Shown piece by piece: positions 1 through 6,528 of a stretch of 8,894 nucleotides of DNA. Position 1 is the first letter of the stretch. The number at the start of each line of letters is the position of its first letter. The stretch is from assembly GCA_016926595.1 (NCBI GenBank), contig JAFGOG010000369.1, positions 1 to 8,894 on the forward strand, read 5' to 3'. The notes under the pieces are model-generated. The model was not told the origin of the DNA. It saw only the letters and a program-made list of their open reading frames with translations, and searched no databases. The position numbers and the translations under genes were made by a program. Source of the DNA: Anaerolineae bacterium. Lineage in GTDB: Bacteria; Chloroflexota; Anaerolineae; JAAYZQ01.

Positions 1-48
1 CTCCAGCCTCGCCACCTGGTGGGGCGGAGATACCTTATCACAAACAGC

Positions 49-64
49 GGTGGTGTCAACCACC
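49..64. repeat. short perfect inverted repeat (6-bp arms, 4-nt gap)
   Basis: GGTGGT and ACCACC flank GTCA, giving a perfect 6-bp inverted repeat upstream of the first reading frame. A CATAAT hexamer, resembling a -10 box, lies ten bases beyond it at 74-79, but I find no matching -35 hexamer at a normal distance. It could be an operator half-site pair or chance. Nothing else in 1-187 is supported: the short open stretches there have no start context and no recognisable protein. Confidence 0.25.
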
Positions 65-175
65 CACAAAATCCATAATACCAGGATCAGGTATGGCTTT
101 TCCAATAGCATCGGATCATCAAGGCTGTCCGGAAAGCCCTCCTGCAGCCAGCTTTGACTATGGCGCGATAGGGAG

Positions 176-182
176 AGGAGGT
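176..182 (+). promoter_or_regulatory. strong Shine-Dalgarno for the 38-residue membrane peptide
   Basis: AGGAGGT lies five bases before the ATG at 188. It is a near-perfect anti-16S match at good spacing and is the main reason to believe the very short reading frame that follows. Confidence 0.6.
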
Positions 183-187
183 CAGCG

Positions 188-304
188 ATGAGCGGACAGA
201 AGCTAGCTATGCTGTCTGTGGCATTGCTGCTGCTGGTCTTTTGTCTCTTTGTTCCAGATTGGAGCGATGACCTGATCGTCCTGGAGGAGAGGCGTGACCG
301 TTAA
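188..304 (+). CDS. small single-pass membrane peptide, 38 residues, coupled to kinase
   Basis: This short frame starts with ATG and ends with TAA. It encodes a 38-residue peptide with a lysine near the N-terminus (K5) and an uninterrupted hydrophobic stretch over about residues 6-22, including LALLLLV-like runs. A charged tail rich in D, E and R follows (residues 24-38). This is the look of a single transmembrane micropeptide. C19 lies within the hydrophobic stretch, but the preceding F does not fit a lipobox, so lipoprotein processing is unlikely. An AGGAGGT precedes the start by five bases. The last 11 bases overlap the GTG start of the phosphotransferase, whose ribosome binding site (GGAGG, 283-287) lies inside this frame. 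That arrangement suggests translational coupling. I do not recognise the family. It could be a regulatory leader peptide or a membrane partner of the kinase. Confidence 0.55.
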   Translation: MSGQKLAMLSVALLLLVFCLFVPDWSDDLIVLEERRDR

Positions 305-1301
305 GCCATACAGCGATCTGTCGCTTGCCGGAAAGCTCCGCCGGCTGCGAGGCCTGGCGGTTGCCGCTATGACCCATTATGACCTCAACGGCCCGGAGAT
401 TGCCTACTATGGCTTTGACACCAACCTGTTGTACCGGGTGACCACGGCGTCCGGGGAGCGGTTTATGCTGCGGCTGGGATACCCCGGCTGGCGCACGTTC
501 GAGGACCTGTGGTCGGAGGCGGTCTGGCTGGAGGCGATTGGCCGAGAGACCGGCGTGCCGGCGCCGAGGATCGTGCCGGCGCGGTCGGGCGAGTATGTGC
601 TGCCGATGGGTAGCCCTGACGTGCCCAATGTCTGGAACGCGAGCTTGATGAGCTGGGTGCCGGGCCGGCTGCTGGGACACTATCTCACCGGGCGCAACCT
701 GGAAAAGATGGGCGCGCTGTTCGCCGAGCTGCATCATCACGGGGCTTCGTGGACCCCTCCCTCCGGATTCACGACCCGGCGGTTCGAGCACTGGCTGTCG
801 AGGGGCGAGGAGAACCTCATCACGGGCGACGGACAAGCAGCCGCGCTGCCTCCTCACCAACTTGAGCTGCTGGAGCGGATGCACCGCCACGTGGAGCTGG
901 CCTATGCGGCGATCGATCGGTCCGACCTGCGGGTGATCCACTGCGATCTGTGGCACGACAATGTCAAGCTGCACCGGGGCGTGCTGCATCCGCTTGACTT
1001 TGAAGACACGGTGTGGGGGTTTCGCGCCCACGACATCGCCATGGCCATGCTCGATCTGCTGGAGGTCACGGACGATGAACGATACGCCGGGCTGCTGGCC
1101 GCGTTCCGGCGAGGGTACGAGGCCTGCATGGCCTGGCCGGATGATCCGATCGAGCCGTTCCAGATCGGCCGGCTGCTGTGGAATATCAACTGGGTGGCTC
1201 GCTACCAGCCGGAGGGGCTGACGGGTACGATCGAGCGCCACGCGCCGGTGTTTGAGGAGTTTGAGCGGACGGGACGGGTGGCCCGGCCGCCGGTGGAGTA
1301 G
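294..1301 (+). CDS. APH-family phosphotransferase (aminoglycoside/homoserine kinase type fold)
   Basis: The 335-residue protein belongs to the APH/choline-kinase-like fold, whose members phosphorylate hydroxyls of small molecules with ATP. The catalytic loop reads HCDLWHDN at residues 216-223, with D218 as the likely catalytic base and N223 as a metal ligand. The metal-binding DFED follows at 235-238 (D235). The N-terminal lobe contains the typical beta-strand 'FMLRLG' (57-62), where an arginine sits at the usual 'yvLR' position. The GTG start at 294 has GGAGG six bases upstream. It overlaps the end of the preceding micropeptide frame. The next gene starts 36 bases after the stop, so they are probably co-transcribed. 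The substrate cannot be told from sequence. Despite the family name, antibiotic resistance should not be assumed, since many environmental relatives are metabolic or protein-directed kinases. Confidence 0.88.
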   Translation: MTVKPYSDLSLAGKLRRLRGLAVAAMTHYDLNGPEIAYYGFDTNLLYRVTTASGERFMLRLGYPGWRTFEDLWSEAVWLEAIGRETGVPAPRIVPARSGEYVLPMGSPDVPNVWNASLMSWVPGRLLGHYLTGRNLEKMGALFAELHHHGASWTPPSGFTTRRFEHWLSRGEENLITGDGQAAALPPHQLELLERMHRHVELAYAAIDRSDLRVIHCDLWHDNVKLHRGVLHPLDFEDTVWGFRAHDIAMAMLDLLEVTDDERYAGLLAAFRRGYEACMAWPDDPIEPFQIGRLLWNINWVARYQPEGLTGTIERHAPVFEEFERTGRVARPPVE

Positions 1302-1337
1302 GCGCTTGGAGCCGGCCGGAGAGCCGGTGGGAGTGAC

Positions 1338-2651
1338 ATGAGCAAGATCGCAATCGAGATACTCATACTTTTGCTGCTGGTCCTGGTCAACGGCCTGTTT
1401 GCCATGGCTGAGATCGCCGTTGTCTCGGCGCGCAAGACGCGGCTTCAGCAGCAAGCCGAAGAGGGGAACAAGAGAGCTGGGGTTGCGCTGGAGCTGGCCA
1501 GCGCTCCGAACCAGTTCCTGGCCACGGTCCAGATCGGCATCACCCTGGTGGGCATCATGGCCGGTGCTTTTGGCGGCGCCACCATCGCCGAAGAGCTGGC
1601 CGGTGCACTGGGACAGGTCCCGTCCCTGGCTCCCTATAGCGAGGCGATCGGCGTGGGGGTCGTTGTGCTGGCCATCACCTACTTTTCCCTGGTCGCTGGC
1701 GAGCTGGTCCCCAAGCGCTTGGGGCTGAACAATGCCGAGCGAGTGGCGGCTAGCCTCGCTCCCCTTATGCGAACTCTGTCCCGGTTGTCGTCACCGCTGG
1801 TGCGCCTTCTCAGCCTGTCCACTGACCTGGCTCTACGCCTTCTCGGTGTGCGGCCGGAGCAGGAGACGCCTGTGAGCGAAGAGGAGATCAAGCTCCTCCT
1901 CGATCAGGGGACCCGGGCGGGCGTGTTTGAGCCTGCCGAGGAAGAGATGGTCGGACACGTCTTCCGCCTGACCGACGCGACGGTCAGGGCGCTCATGACC
2001 CCCCGGCTCGACGTTGTGTGGCTTGACCTGGACGATCCAGCCGAGGAGATGCGCCGCATCGTGGCCAGCAGCGACCATGCCTGCTTTCCCGTGGCGCGGG
2101 GCAGCCTGGACCACGTGGTGGGCCTGGTCTATGCCAAGGACCTGTTGCTCCAAAGCCTGGACGGGCGGCCGCTTGACCTGGAAGCCGCGTTCCGGCCGGC
2201 TCTCTTTCTGCCCGAGACCGTCACTGTCCTGGAAGCAGTGGAACAGATGAAAGGGAATCGCGCCGATGCGGCGCTGATCATCGACGAGTACGGCGGGTTC
2301 GAAGGCCTTCTCACTGCCGCAGACATTCTGCAGGCGATCGTCGGAGATATCCCGACAGCGGATCAACCTGCTGGCTCGGAGGCGGTGCAGCGGGAGGATG
2401 GATCCTGGCTGTTGAGCGGCATGCTGCCGGCGGACGAGGTCAAGGAGCTGCTGGGGATAGACTCGCTGCCTTACGAAGAGACCCATTACCAGACCCTGGG
2501 CGGGCTGGTGCTGCTGTGCCTGGGACGCATCCCCGCGGTCGGGGACCACTTTCCATGCTGCGGCTGGCAGTTCGAAGTGGTCGACATGGACGACCGGCGG
2601 GTGGACAAGGTATTGGCCGTCCCCCAGGCCCCGGATACGGCGCAGGCCTGA
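1338..2651 (+). CDS. CNNM/CorC-type membrane protein (DUF21 - CBS pair - CorC_HlyC)
   Basis: The 437-residue protein has the full three-part hemolysin-C/CNNM layout. The N-terminal DUF21 membrane domain (about 1-195) begins with a hydrophobic helix at 4-22 and 'NGLFAMAEIA'. It includes the conserved 'GELVPKR' at 121-127. A pair of CBS domains (about 215-335) includes 'MTPRLDVVWLD' and 'DEYGGFEGLLT', which are hallmark segments. A C-terminal CorC_HlyC domain (about 350-430) carries 'LGGLVL' and 'GRIPAVGD'. Relatives are linked to magnesium/cobalt efflux or resistance; names like hemolysin are historical. Transport activity here is inferred from family. The ATG at 1338 is preceded by GTGGGAG (1327-1333). 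The gene follows the kinase by 36 bases, suggesting one transcript. It ends facing the convergent hydrolase with no convincing terminator between them. Confidence 0.93.
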   Translation: MSKIAIEILILLLLVLVNGLFAMAEIAVVSARKTRLQQQAEEGNKRAGVALELASAPNQFLATVQIGITLVGIMAGAFGGATIAEELAGALGQVPSLAPYSEAIGVGVVVLAITYFSLVAGELVPKRLGLNNAERVAASLAPLMRTLSRLSSPLVRLLSLSTDLALRLLGVRPEQETPVSEEEIKLLLDQGTRAGVFEPAEEEMVGHVFRLTDATVRALMTPRLDVVWLDLDDPAEEMRRIVASSDHACFPVARGSLDHVVGLVYAKDLLLQSLDGRPLDLEAAFRPALFLPETVTVLEAVEQMKGNRADAALIIDEYGGFEGLLTAADILQAIVGDIPTADQPAGSEAVQREDGSWLLSGMLPADEVKELLGIDSLPYEETHYQTLGGLVLLCLGRIPAVGDHFPCCGWQFEVVDMDDRRVDKVLAVPQAPDTAQA

Positions 2652-2710
2652 GGCGACGAAAGCCGTGCAGCCGATTCACGGGTGCGCTACACCTCGTTGC
2701 TGCGACGCCG

Positions 2711-3541
2711 CTACACGTGCGCGCCCAGCCATTCCTCCACGTCGTGCAGCACTGTGGCGCGCTCCGGCTCGTTGTGCGTTTCGTGGTACAGGCCTTCGTA
2801 GACCTTGAGGGTCTTGTCGGCCGAGCCCACCGAGTTGTAGAGGAACTCGCCGTCGCCCGGGTCGAGGCGGTCGGCGCTGCCCTGGAAGATCATGACGGGC
2901 AGGGTGATCTTGCCTGCCTCGGCCATGACGCGCTGCATGGCGCGCATCATTTCGGCGGCCAGCCGGGCCGGCGTCTTGCCGTGGAAGACCAGCGGGTCGT
3001 CGATGTAGGCCTGGACTACCGCCGGATCGCGGCTGACGGCTGCGGCGTCGAGGGGAAGCACGCCGACCTTGGGTGCCAGGCGCGACAGCAGCCGGCCCAT
3101 GGTGATGGTCATGGCCGAGACGTTCTCGGGCACGCGGGACAGGGGCGCGGAGAGGACCGCACCGGCCAAGCCGGCCTGGTGGTCGAGCAGGTAGGTGGTG
3201 GCGATCAGCCCGCCCAGGCTGTGGCCGTATAGGATGAGCGGCTTGCCTGGCTGGGCCTGGCTGACCATGCCCCGATAGATGTCGAGCGTGTCGGTGTAAT
3301 CCTCAAAACGCTCGACAAACTCGCGGGTGCCTTCCGACTTGCCGTGGCCCAAGTGGTCCAGCCCGTAAAGGGCATAGCCCAGTGGGACCAGGTGATTGAC
3401 CACGTTGGTGTAGCGGCCACTGTGCTCGCCCAGGCCGTGGACGATCAGCAGCGCTGCTTTGGGCTCGCCGTCTGGCAGCCAGCGCTGGTGAAAGATGCGG
3501 GTACCCCGAACGCCCTGAAAAAAGCCCTCTTCGTGCTTCAT
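2711..3541 (-). CDS. alpha/beta hydrolase, monoacylglycerol lipase-like
   Basis: This is a serine hydrolase of the Hydrolase_4 (lysophospholipase/monoacylglycerol lipase) group, 276 residues from the chosen start. The oxyanion segment 'HGLGEHSGRY' is at 35-44. The nucleophile elbow GHSLG is at 106-110 (S108). The acid is D224 in 'GSADRL' and the base is H253 in 'LYHETHNE'. All triad residues sit in the right order and spacing. A variable cap lies around residues 135-200. No signal peptide is seen, so it probably acts in the cytoplasm on monoacylglycerols or similar esters. I chose the ATG at 3541 over the upstream in-frame ATG at 3559. AGAGGTG (complement of 3550-3556) lies nine bases before 3541, while nothing suitable precedes 3559. 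The gene is convergent with the CorC-type gene and divergent from the CPBP gene. Confidence 0.9.
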   Translation of the reverse strand: MKHEEGFFQGVRGTRIFHQRWLPDGEPKAALLIVHGLGEHSGRYTNVVNHLVPLGYALYGLDHLGHGKSEGTREFVERFEDYTDTLDIYRGMVSQAQPGKPLILYGHSLGGLIATTYLLDHQAGLAGAVLSAPLSRVPENVSAMTITMGRLLSRLAPKVGVLPLDAAAVSRDPAVVQAYIDDPLVFHGKTPARLAAEMMRAMQRVMAEAGKITLPVMIFQGSADRLDPGDGEFLYNSVGSADKTLKVYEGLYHETHNEPERATVLHDVEEWLGAHV

Positions 3542-3575
3542 TGCAGTTTCACCTCTCATCGGTATTTGACGATCT

Positions 3576-3604
3576 ATTGTACCGCAGAAACCCGGTTTCT
3601 ACAA
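3576..3604 (-). promoter_or_regulatory. candidate promoter of the hydrolase, partly inside a palindrome
   Basis: On the minus strand TTGTAG (3604-3599) is followed after exactly 17 bases by TACAAT (3581-3576). The -10 matches consensus at five of six positions and the -35 only at three. Start of transcription would fall near 3569, leaving a leader of about 28 bases that contains the ribosome binding site for the ATG at 3541. The -35 and most of the spacer lie in the inverted repeat at 3584-3620. Confidence 0.4.
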
Positions 3605-3620
3605 GAAACCGGGTTTCTGC
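3584..3620. repeat. perfect 17-bp inverted repeat built of two AGAAACC-S-GGTTTCT palindromes
   Basis: The arms 3584-3600 and 3604-3620 are exact reverse complements separated by ACA. Each arm also contains its own palindrome: AGAAACC-C-GGTTTCT at 3586-3600 and AGAAACC-G-GGTTTCT at 3604-3618. The element can therefore form either one long hairpin or two small ones. It has no T-run as expected of a terminator and lies upstream of two divergent genes. I recall similar AGAAACC/GGTTTCT units as dispersed repeats in some Chloroflexota and cyanobacteria, but only a genome search can confirm it here. Confidence 0.85.
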
Positions 3621-3646
3621 CTCAGTGAGGAGAATCATCTACCTGG

Positions 3647-3681
3647 TCACCCAATTGGGGGATGACGGCTCACCCAGTTGG
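3647..3681. promoter_or_regulatory. two spaced TCACCCARTTGG boxes, possible operator
   Basis: TCACCCAATTGG (3647-3658) recurs as TCACCCAGTTGG (3670-3681), with 11 of 12 bases the same and starts 23 bases apart, about two helical turns. The first box lies in the perfect palindrome CCCAATTGGG (3650-3659). The second overlaps a weak -35-like TTGGAA (3678-3683), which stands 18 bases before TGTAAT (3702-3707). This could be a regulator site for the CPBP gene. A start from that TGTAAT would fall inside the ribosome binding site, so the promoter itself is doubtful. Confidence 0.3.
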
Positions 3682-3721
3682 AAGATACACTGTGCCCAGC
3701 TTGTAATCCAGGAGGGGGCAG

Positions 3722-4570
3722 GTGAGAAAACTAGATCGAATTGGCTCGTTCCTGTTGTTCCTCGGCTGCGGGCTGGTGGTGTTTGTCGTCTTTAGCCACT
3801 TCTTTCCGATCTTTGAGAAGGAAGTAGACATAATTGGAAGGGTGGTTGTCGCCATGGCGCTGTTGGCTGCGGCGCTGGCGGCCCGCCGGAGCAAGCAGTT
3901 CAGCCGGTACTGGTTGGTGCTGTTTGCCTTTTTCACGGCGCTGACTGCGATCAGCATCGACCGCTATCTCAGCCTCAGCAGGTGGATCCTGCCGGCGCTG
4001 GACGTGAAAGGCGGCTCACCGGCAGGCCTGGCGATCGAGAAGCTGGAGAGCTCGCTGCTGGGCATCGCCGTCATCCTGGCGCTCAACCGGTTGGCGGGCC
4101 AAAGTCTGGGGTCGCTGTATATTCGGCGCGGCAACCTGCGGTTGGGCCTGGCAGTGGGACTGGCCGCTTTTGCGGTGATGAGCGCCACGGCCATCCCCGT
4201 CGCAGAGATCTTTTTCAAGGGGCTGAACCTGAGCTGGGGGCGCGTCTTACCCTGGACGCCGTGGGTGCTGATCTGTGTGCTGGCCAATGCGTCGAATGAA
4301 GAGCTGGTTTTTCGTGGCTTGTTTCTTGGCAAGATGGAGCCATTCTTGGGCAGGATGGCCACGAACGTTGTGACGACGATCCCTTTCGTGTTGATGCACG
4401 CTTTTACCGATTATAGCCTGGACCAGTTTGTGTTTCTGGTCTTGCAGCTCCTGCCGCTGTCGCTGGCGTGGTGCTGGTTGATGCAGAAGACGAATAGTAT
4501 CTGGGGCTCCATTCTGTTCCATGCGGCGATGGACATTCCCATCTTTGTCGGACTATTCTCACACATGTAG
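3722..4570 (+). CDS. CPBP family intramembrane glutamic endopeptidase
   Basis: The 282-residue polytopic membrane protein carries the three CPBP (Abi) motifs. EELVFR is at 193-198 (E193, E194, R198), FVLMH at 222-226 (F222, H226), and HAAMD at 267-271 (H267, D271). These fit the EExxxR, FxxxH and HxxxN/D pattern of the family, whose known members include Rce1-like prenyl-protein proteases and bacteriocin self-immunity proteins. Hydrophobic stretches lie near 10-30, 41-54, 64-80, 110-122, 141-162, 180-190, 212-226 and 235-255, so the active site lies in the membrane. The GTG start has GGAGG (3711-3715) six bases upstream. The gene stands alone in its strand block: divergent from the hydrolase, with the ABC exporter 185 bases downstream behind its own promoter. 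Its substrate is unknown. Confidence 0.88.
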   Translation: MRKLDRIGSFLLFLGCGLVVFVVFSHFFPIFEKEVDIIGRVVVAMALLAAALAARRSKQFSRYWLVLFAFFTALTAISIDRYLSLSRWILPALDVKGGSPAGLAIEKLESSLLGIAVILALNRLAGQSLGSLYIRRGNLRLGLAVGLAAFAVMSATAIPVAEIFFKGLNLSWGRVLPWTPWVLICVLANASNEELVFRGLFLGKMEPFLGRMATNVVTTIPFVLMHAFTDYSLDQFVFLVLQLLPLSLAWCWLMQKTNSIWGSILFHAAMDIPIFVGLFSHM

Positions 4571-4639
4571 GGACAGGGTTTGTTCCCAGAAAAGATGGTG
4601 GGTTGAGGATGTAGCCCTGGGACATGAAGGACGGCGGGC

Positions 4640-4668
4640 TTGACAAAGAAGCGCTCCCAGCTTATGAT
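4640..4668 (+). promoter_or_regulatory. strong sigma-70-type promoter for the ABC exporter pair
   Basis: TTGACA (4640-4645, perfect consensus) and TATGAT (4663-4668, five of six) are separated by exactly 17 bases. Transcription would start near 4675, giving a leader of about 80 bases before the ATG at 4756. This is the clearest promoter in the window and suggests that the exporter genes form their own transcription unit apart from the CPBP gene. Confidence 0.65.
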
Positions 4669-4691
4669 CCGACCGTCCAAACTTTAGAACT

Positions 4692-4747
4692 GCTGGACCT
4701 GTCCGGAGCGGTGCCCGGTGTGGGGTGATCGTCCCCGTGATTCCAGC
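4692..4747 (+). other. potential folded leader just ahead of the exporter start
   Basis: GCTGGA (4692-4697) and TCCAGC (4742-4747) can form a perfect 6-bp closing stem. Inside it lies GGGG/CCCC (4722-4725 with 4733-4736, 7-base loop). The start codon lies eight bases after the closing stem, and there is no recognisable Shine-Dalgarno sequence. The fold is plausible by eye but was not computed, and it matches no riboswitch family I recognise. Confidence 0.25.
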
Positions 4748-4755
4748 TCGACAAG

Positions 4756-6528
4756 ATGGCAACAGAACCGACACAGACTCACTCGCGCTGGAACCTGGCC
4801 CGTTACCTGCGGCCCTACCGGACTGCGGCTATACTCGCGCCATTCTTCATGGTGCTCGAGGTAGCCATGGACCTGGCGCAGCCCTACCTGCTGCAGCGCA
4901 TCGTCGACGTGGGCCTCGCCCAAATGGACCTCGCCGTCGTCCTCAGCACCGGCCTGCTAATGATCGCGCTGGCGCTCGTCGGGGCGGTGGGCGGCATCGG
5001 ATGCACGGTCTTTGCCGTGCGGGCGTCGGTAGGCTTTGGCGCCGACGTCCGCAGCGCGCTGTTCCGCAAGGTGCAATCGCTCTCTTTTGGCAACCTGGAC
5101 CGGCTGGGGACAGGGCCGCTGGTGATCCGCCTGACCAACGATGTGGTCCAGGTGCAGGACGTGGTGATGATTGCGCTGCGCGTTCTGGTGCGCTCGCCGC
5201 TGCTGTTCGTCGGCAGCCTGATCATGGCGGTGGTCACCAGTCCGCGATTGGCCCTGATCCTGTTGGTGCTGAGTCCTTTTGTCATTGCACTGCTTGTATG
5301 GGTGATGAGGCGCTCGCGGCCGCTGTATGCCGAGTTGCAGCGGCGGCTGGACCGGCTGAACACCGTGATCCAGGAGAACCTTGCCGGCGTGCGCTTGGTC
5401 AAGGCCTTTGTGCGGGCCGACTATGAGCAGCAGCAATTTGGCGCCCGCAACGACAGTTACATGGAGCAGTCGATTGCGGGAACACGGCTGGTGGCGGTGA
5501 TCATGCCGGCCATGATGCTCACCGTCAACCTGGGGATCGCGGGCGTGATCTGGTTCGGTGGAAATCAGGTCCTCAGGGGCGATCTGCAAGTCGGGCGGAT
5601 CATGGCCTTTGTCAACTATTTGCTGACGACCTTGTTCTCGCTGATGATGCTGAGTATGCTGTTGATCCGCCTGTTCCGGGCGATTGCGTCGGCAGATCGG
5701 ATCCAGGAGGTGCTGGACAGCCGGCCGGAGATTGACGGCCCCGCCAACCCCGTCTCGGCCGCTGTGCCCAAGGGCCGGGTAGCGTTCGAGCACGTCACCT
5801 TCAGCTATGATGGAAACGCCGGCGAGCCAGTGCTGTGCGACGTGAGTTTCAGCGTGGAGCCCGGCCAGACGGTGGCTATTTTGGGGGCGACCGGATCGGG
5901 CAAATCGAGCCTGGTGCACCTGATCCCACGCTTTTACGACGTGACGTCAGGGCGGGTGACGATCGATGGTGTCGACGTACGGGATCTGGACAAAGCCGCG
6001 CTGAGGAAGCAGGTCGGCATCGCTTTGCAAGAGTCGGTCCTTTTCTCGGGCGCCATCCGCGACAGCATCCGCTACGGCCGTCCTGACGCCTCGGACGAGG
6101 AGGTCATAGCTGCCGCCCAAGCGGCCCAGGCGCACGAGTTCATCGCCCAGTTCCCCCACGGGTACGACACCGTCCTTGGCCAGCGAGGGGTGAACGTCTC
6201 GGGCGGGCAGAAGCAGCGGATCGCCATTGCCCGGGCGCTGCTCACCCGGCCGGCGGTGCTCATCCTGGACGACAGCACCAGCTCGGTGGACGTAGAAACG
6301 GAGGCTCGCATTCAAGATGCGCTGTCCGAGTCGCCGGCCGGCTATACCAGCTTTGTCGTGGCCCAGCGCATCAGCACGGTGCTGGCCGCCGACAAGATAC
6401 TCGTGCTCGACCAAGGCGCTCTCGTTGCCAAAGGCACGCACCGCAAGCTGTTGTCCTCCAGTTCTATCTACCGTGAGATCTACGAGTCGCAGTTAGGCGA
6501 CGGTCCGGTGGACCATGTCTCAGGATAG
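4756..6528 (+). CDS. heterodimeric ABC exporter subunit with degenerate ATPase site
   Basis: This 590-residue half-transporter has six membrane helices (about 24-40, 61-88, 140-160, 165-184, 245-268, 282-304) followed by one ATPase domain. Walker A is GATGSGKS (377-384) and the Q-loop glutamine is Q425. The signature VSGGQ (481-485) is intact. Walker B ends in D505-D506, so the catalytic glutamate is replaced by aspartate. The switch histidine is replaced by Q537 ('AQR'). The same changes mark the non-catalytic partner of TM287/288-type exporters (TM287, LmrC, BmrC side). The next gene starts within its last 14 bases and encodes the partner. The ATG at 4756 is the only reasonable start, since an in-frame TGA lies at 4738-4740, yet it has no clear ribosome binding site. 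The substrate is unknown; drugs, lipids or peptides are all possible. Confidence 0.93.
   Translation: MATEPTQTHSRWNLARYLRPYRTAAILAPFFMVLEVAMDLAQPYLLQRIVDVGLAQMDLAVVLSTGLLMIALALVGAVGGIGCTVFAVRASVGFGADVRSALFRKVQSLSFGNLDRLGTGPLVIRLTNDVVQVQDVVMIALRVLVRSPLLFVGSLIMAVVTSPRLALILLVLSPFVIALLVWVMRRSRPLYAELQRRLDRLNTVIQENLAGVRLVKAFVRADYEQQQFGARNDSYMEQSIAGTRLVAVIMPAMMLTVNLGIAGVIWFGGNQVLRGDLQVGRIMAFVNYLLTTLFSLMMLSMLLIRLFRAIASADRIQEVLDSRPEIDGPANPVSAAVPKGRVAFEHVTFSYDGNAGEPVLCDVSFSVEPGQTVAILGATGSGKSSLVHLIPRFYDVTSGRVTIDGVDVRDLDKAALRKQVGIALQESVLFSGAIRDSIRYGRPDASDEEVIAAAQAAQAHEFIAQFPHGYDTVLGQRGVNVSGGQKQRIAIARALLTRPAVLILDDSTSSVDVETEARIQDALSESPAGYTSFVVAQRISTVLAADKILVLDQGALVAKGTHRKLLSSSSIYREIYESQLGDGPVDHVSG

Noticed and set aside
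74..79. CATAAT as the -10 box of the first plus-strand unit
   Set aside because: No acceptable -35 hexamer lies 16-18 bases upstream, so the promoter of this unit remains unplaced.
1..150. Open stretches at the left edge as the tail of an upstream gene
   Set aside because: Frames 1 and 2 are open for 25-50 codons, but the translations show no domain or gene-like composition, and short open runs are expected by chance.
294..1301. Calling the APH-fold protein an antibiotic resistance gene
   Set aside because: Only the fold and catalytic residues are visible; nothing indicates an aminoglycoside or macrolide substrate and the context is not a resistance element.
207..1454. Long minus-strand open frame of 415 codons across the kinase gene
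   Set aside because: It is antisense to a kinase with clear catalytic motifs, has a low-complexity R/H/Q/P-rich translation typical of antisense frames in GC-rich DNA, and runs into the start of the next gene.
2663..2681. CCGTG/CACGG hairpin between convergent genes as a terminator
   Set aside because: The stem is only 5 bp with a 9-base loop and no T-run on either strand, so it is too weak to call.
2516..3232. 238-codon plus-strand frame spanning the end of the CorC-type gene and much of the hydrolase
   Set aside because: It overlaps two well-supported genes in other frames and shows no recognisable domain.
3678..3707. TTGGAA-18-TGTAAT as the promoter of the CPBP gene
   Set aside because: The implied start near 3714 would fall within the GGAGG needed for translation, so it is kept only as part of a motif comparison.
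4571..4590. GGGACA/TGTTCCC hairpin right after the CPBP stop as a terminator
   Set aside because: The stem has six pairs with one bulged base and is followed by AGAAAAG rather than T residues.
4957..5919. 320-codon minus-strand frame inside the first exporter gene
   Set aside because: Its translation is rich in H, Q and R with no domain, and it mirrors third-position GC bias of the real ABC gene on the plus strand.
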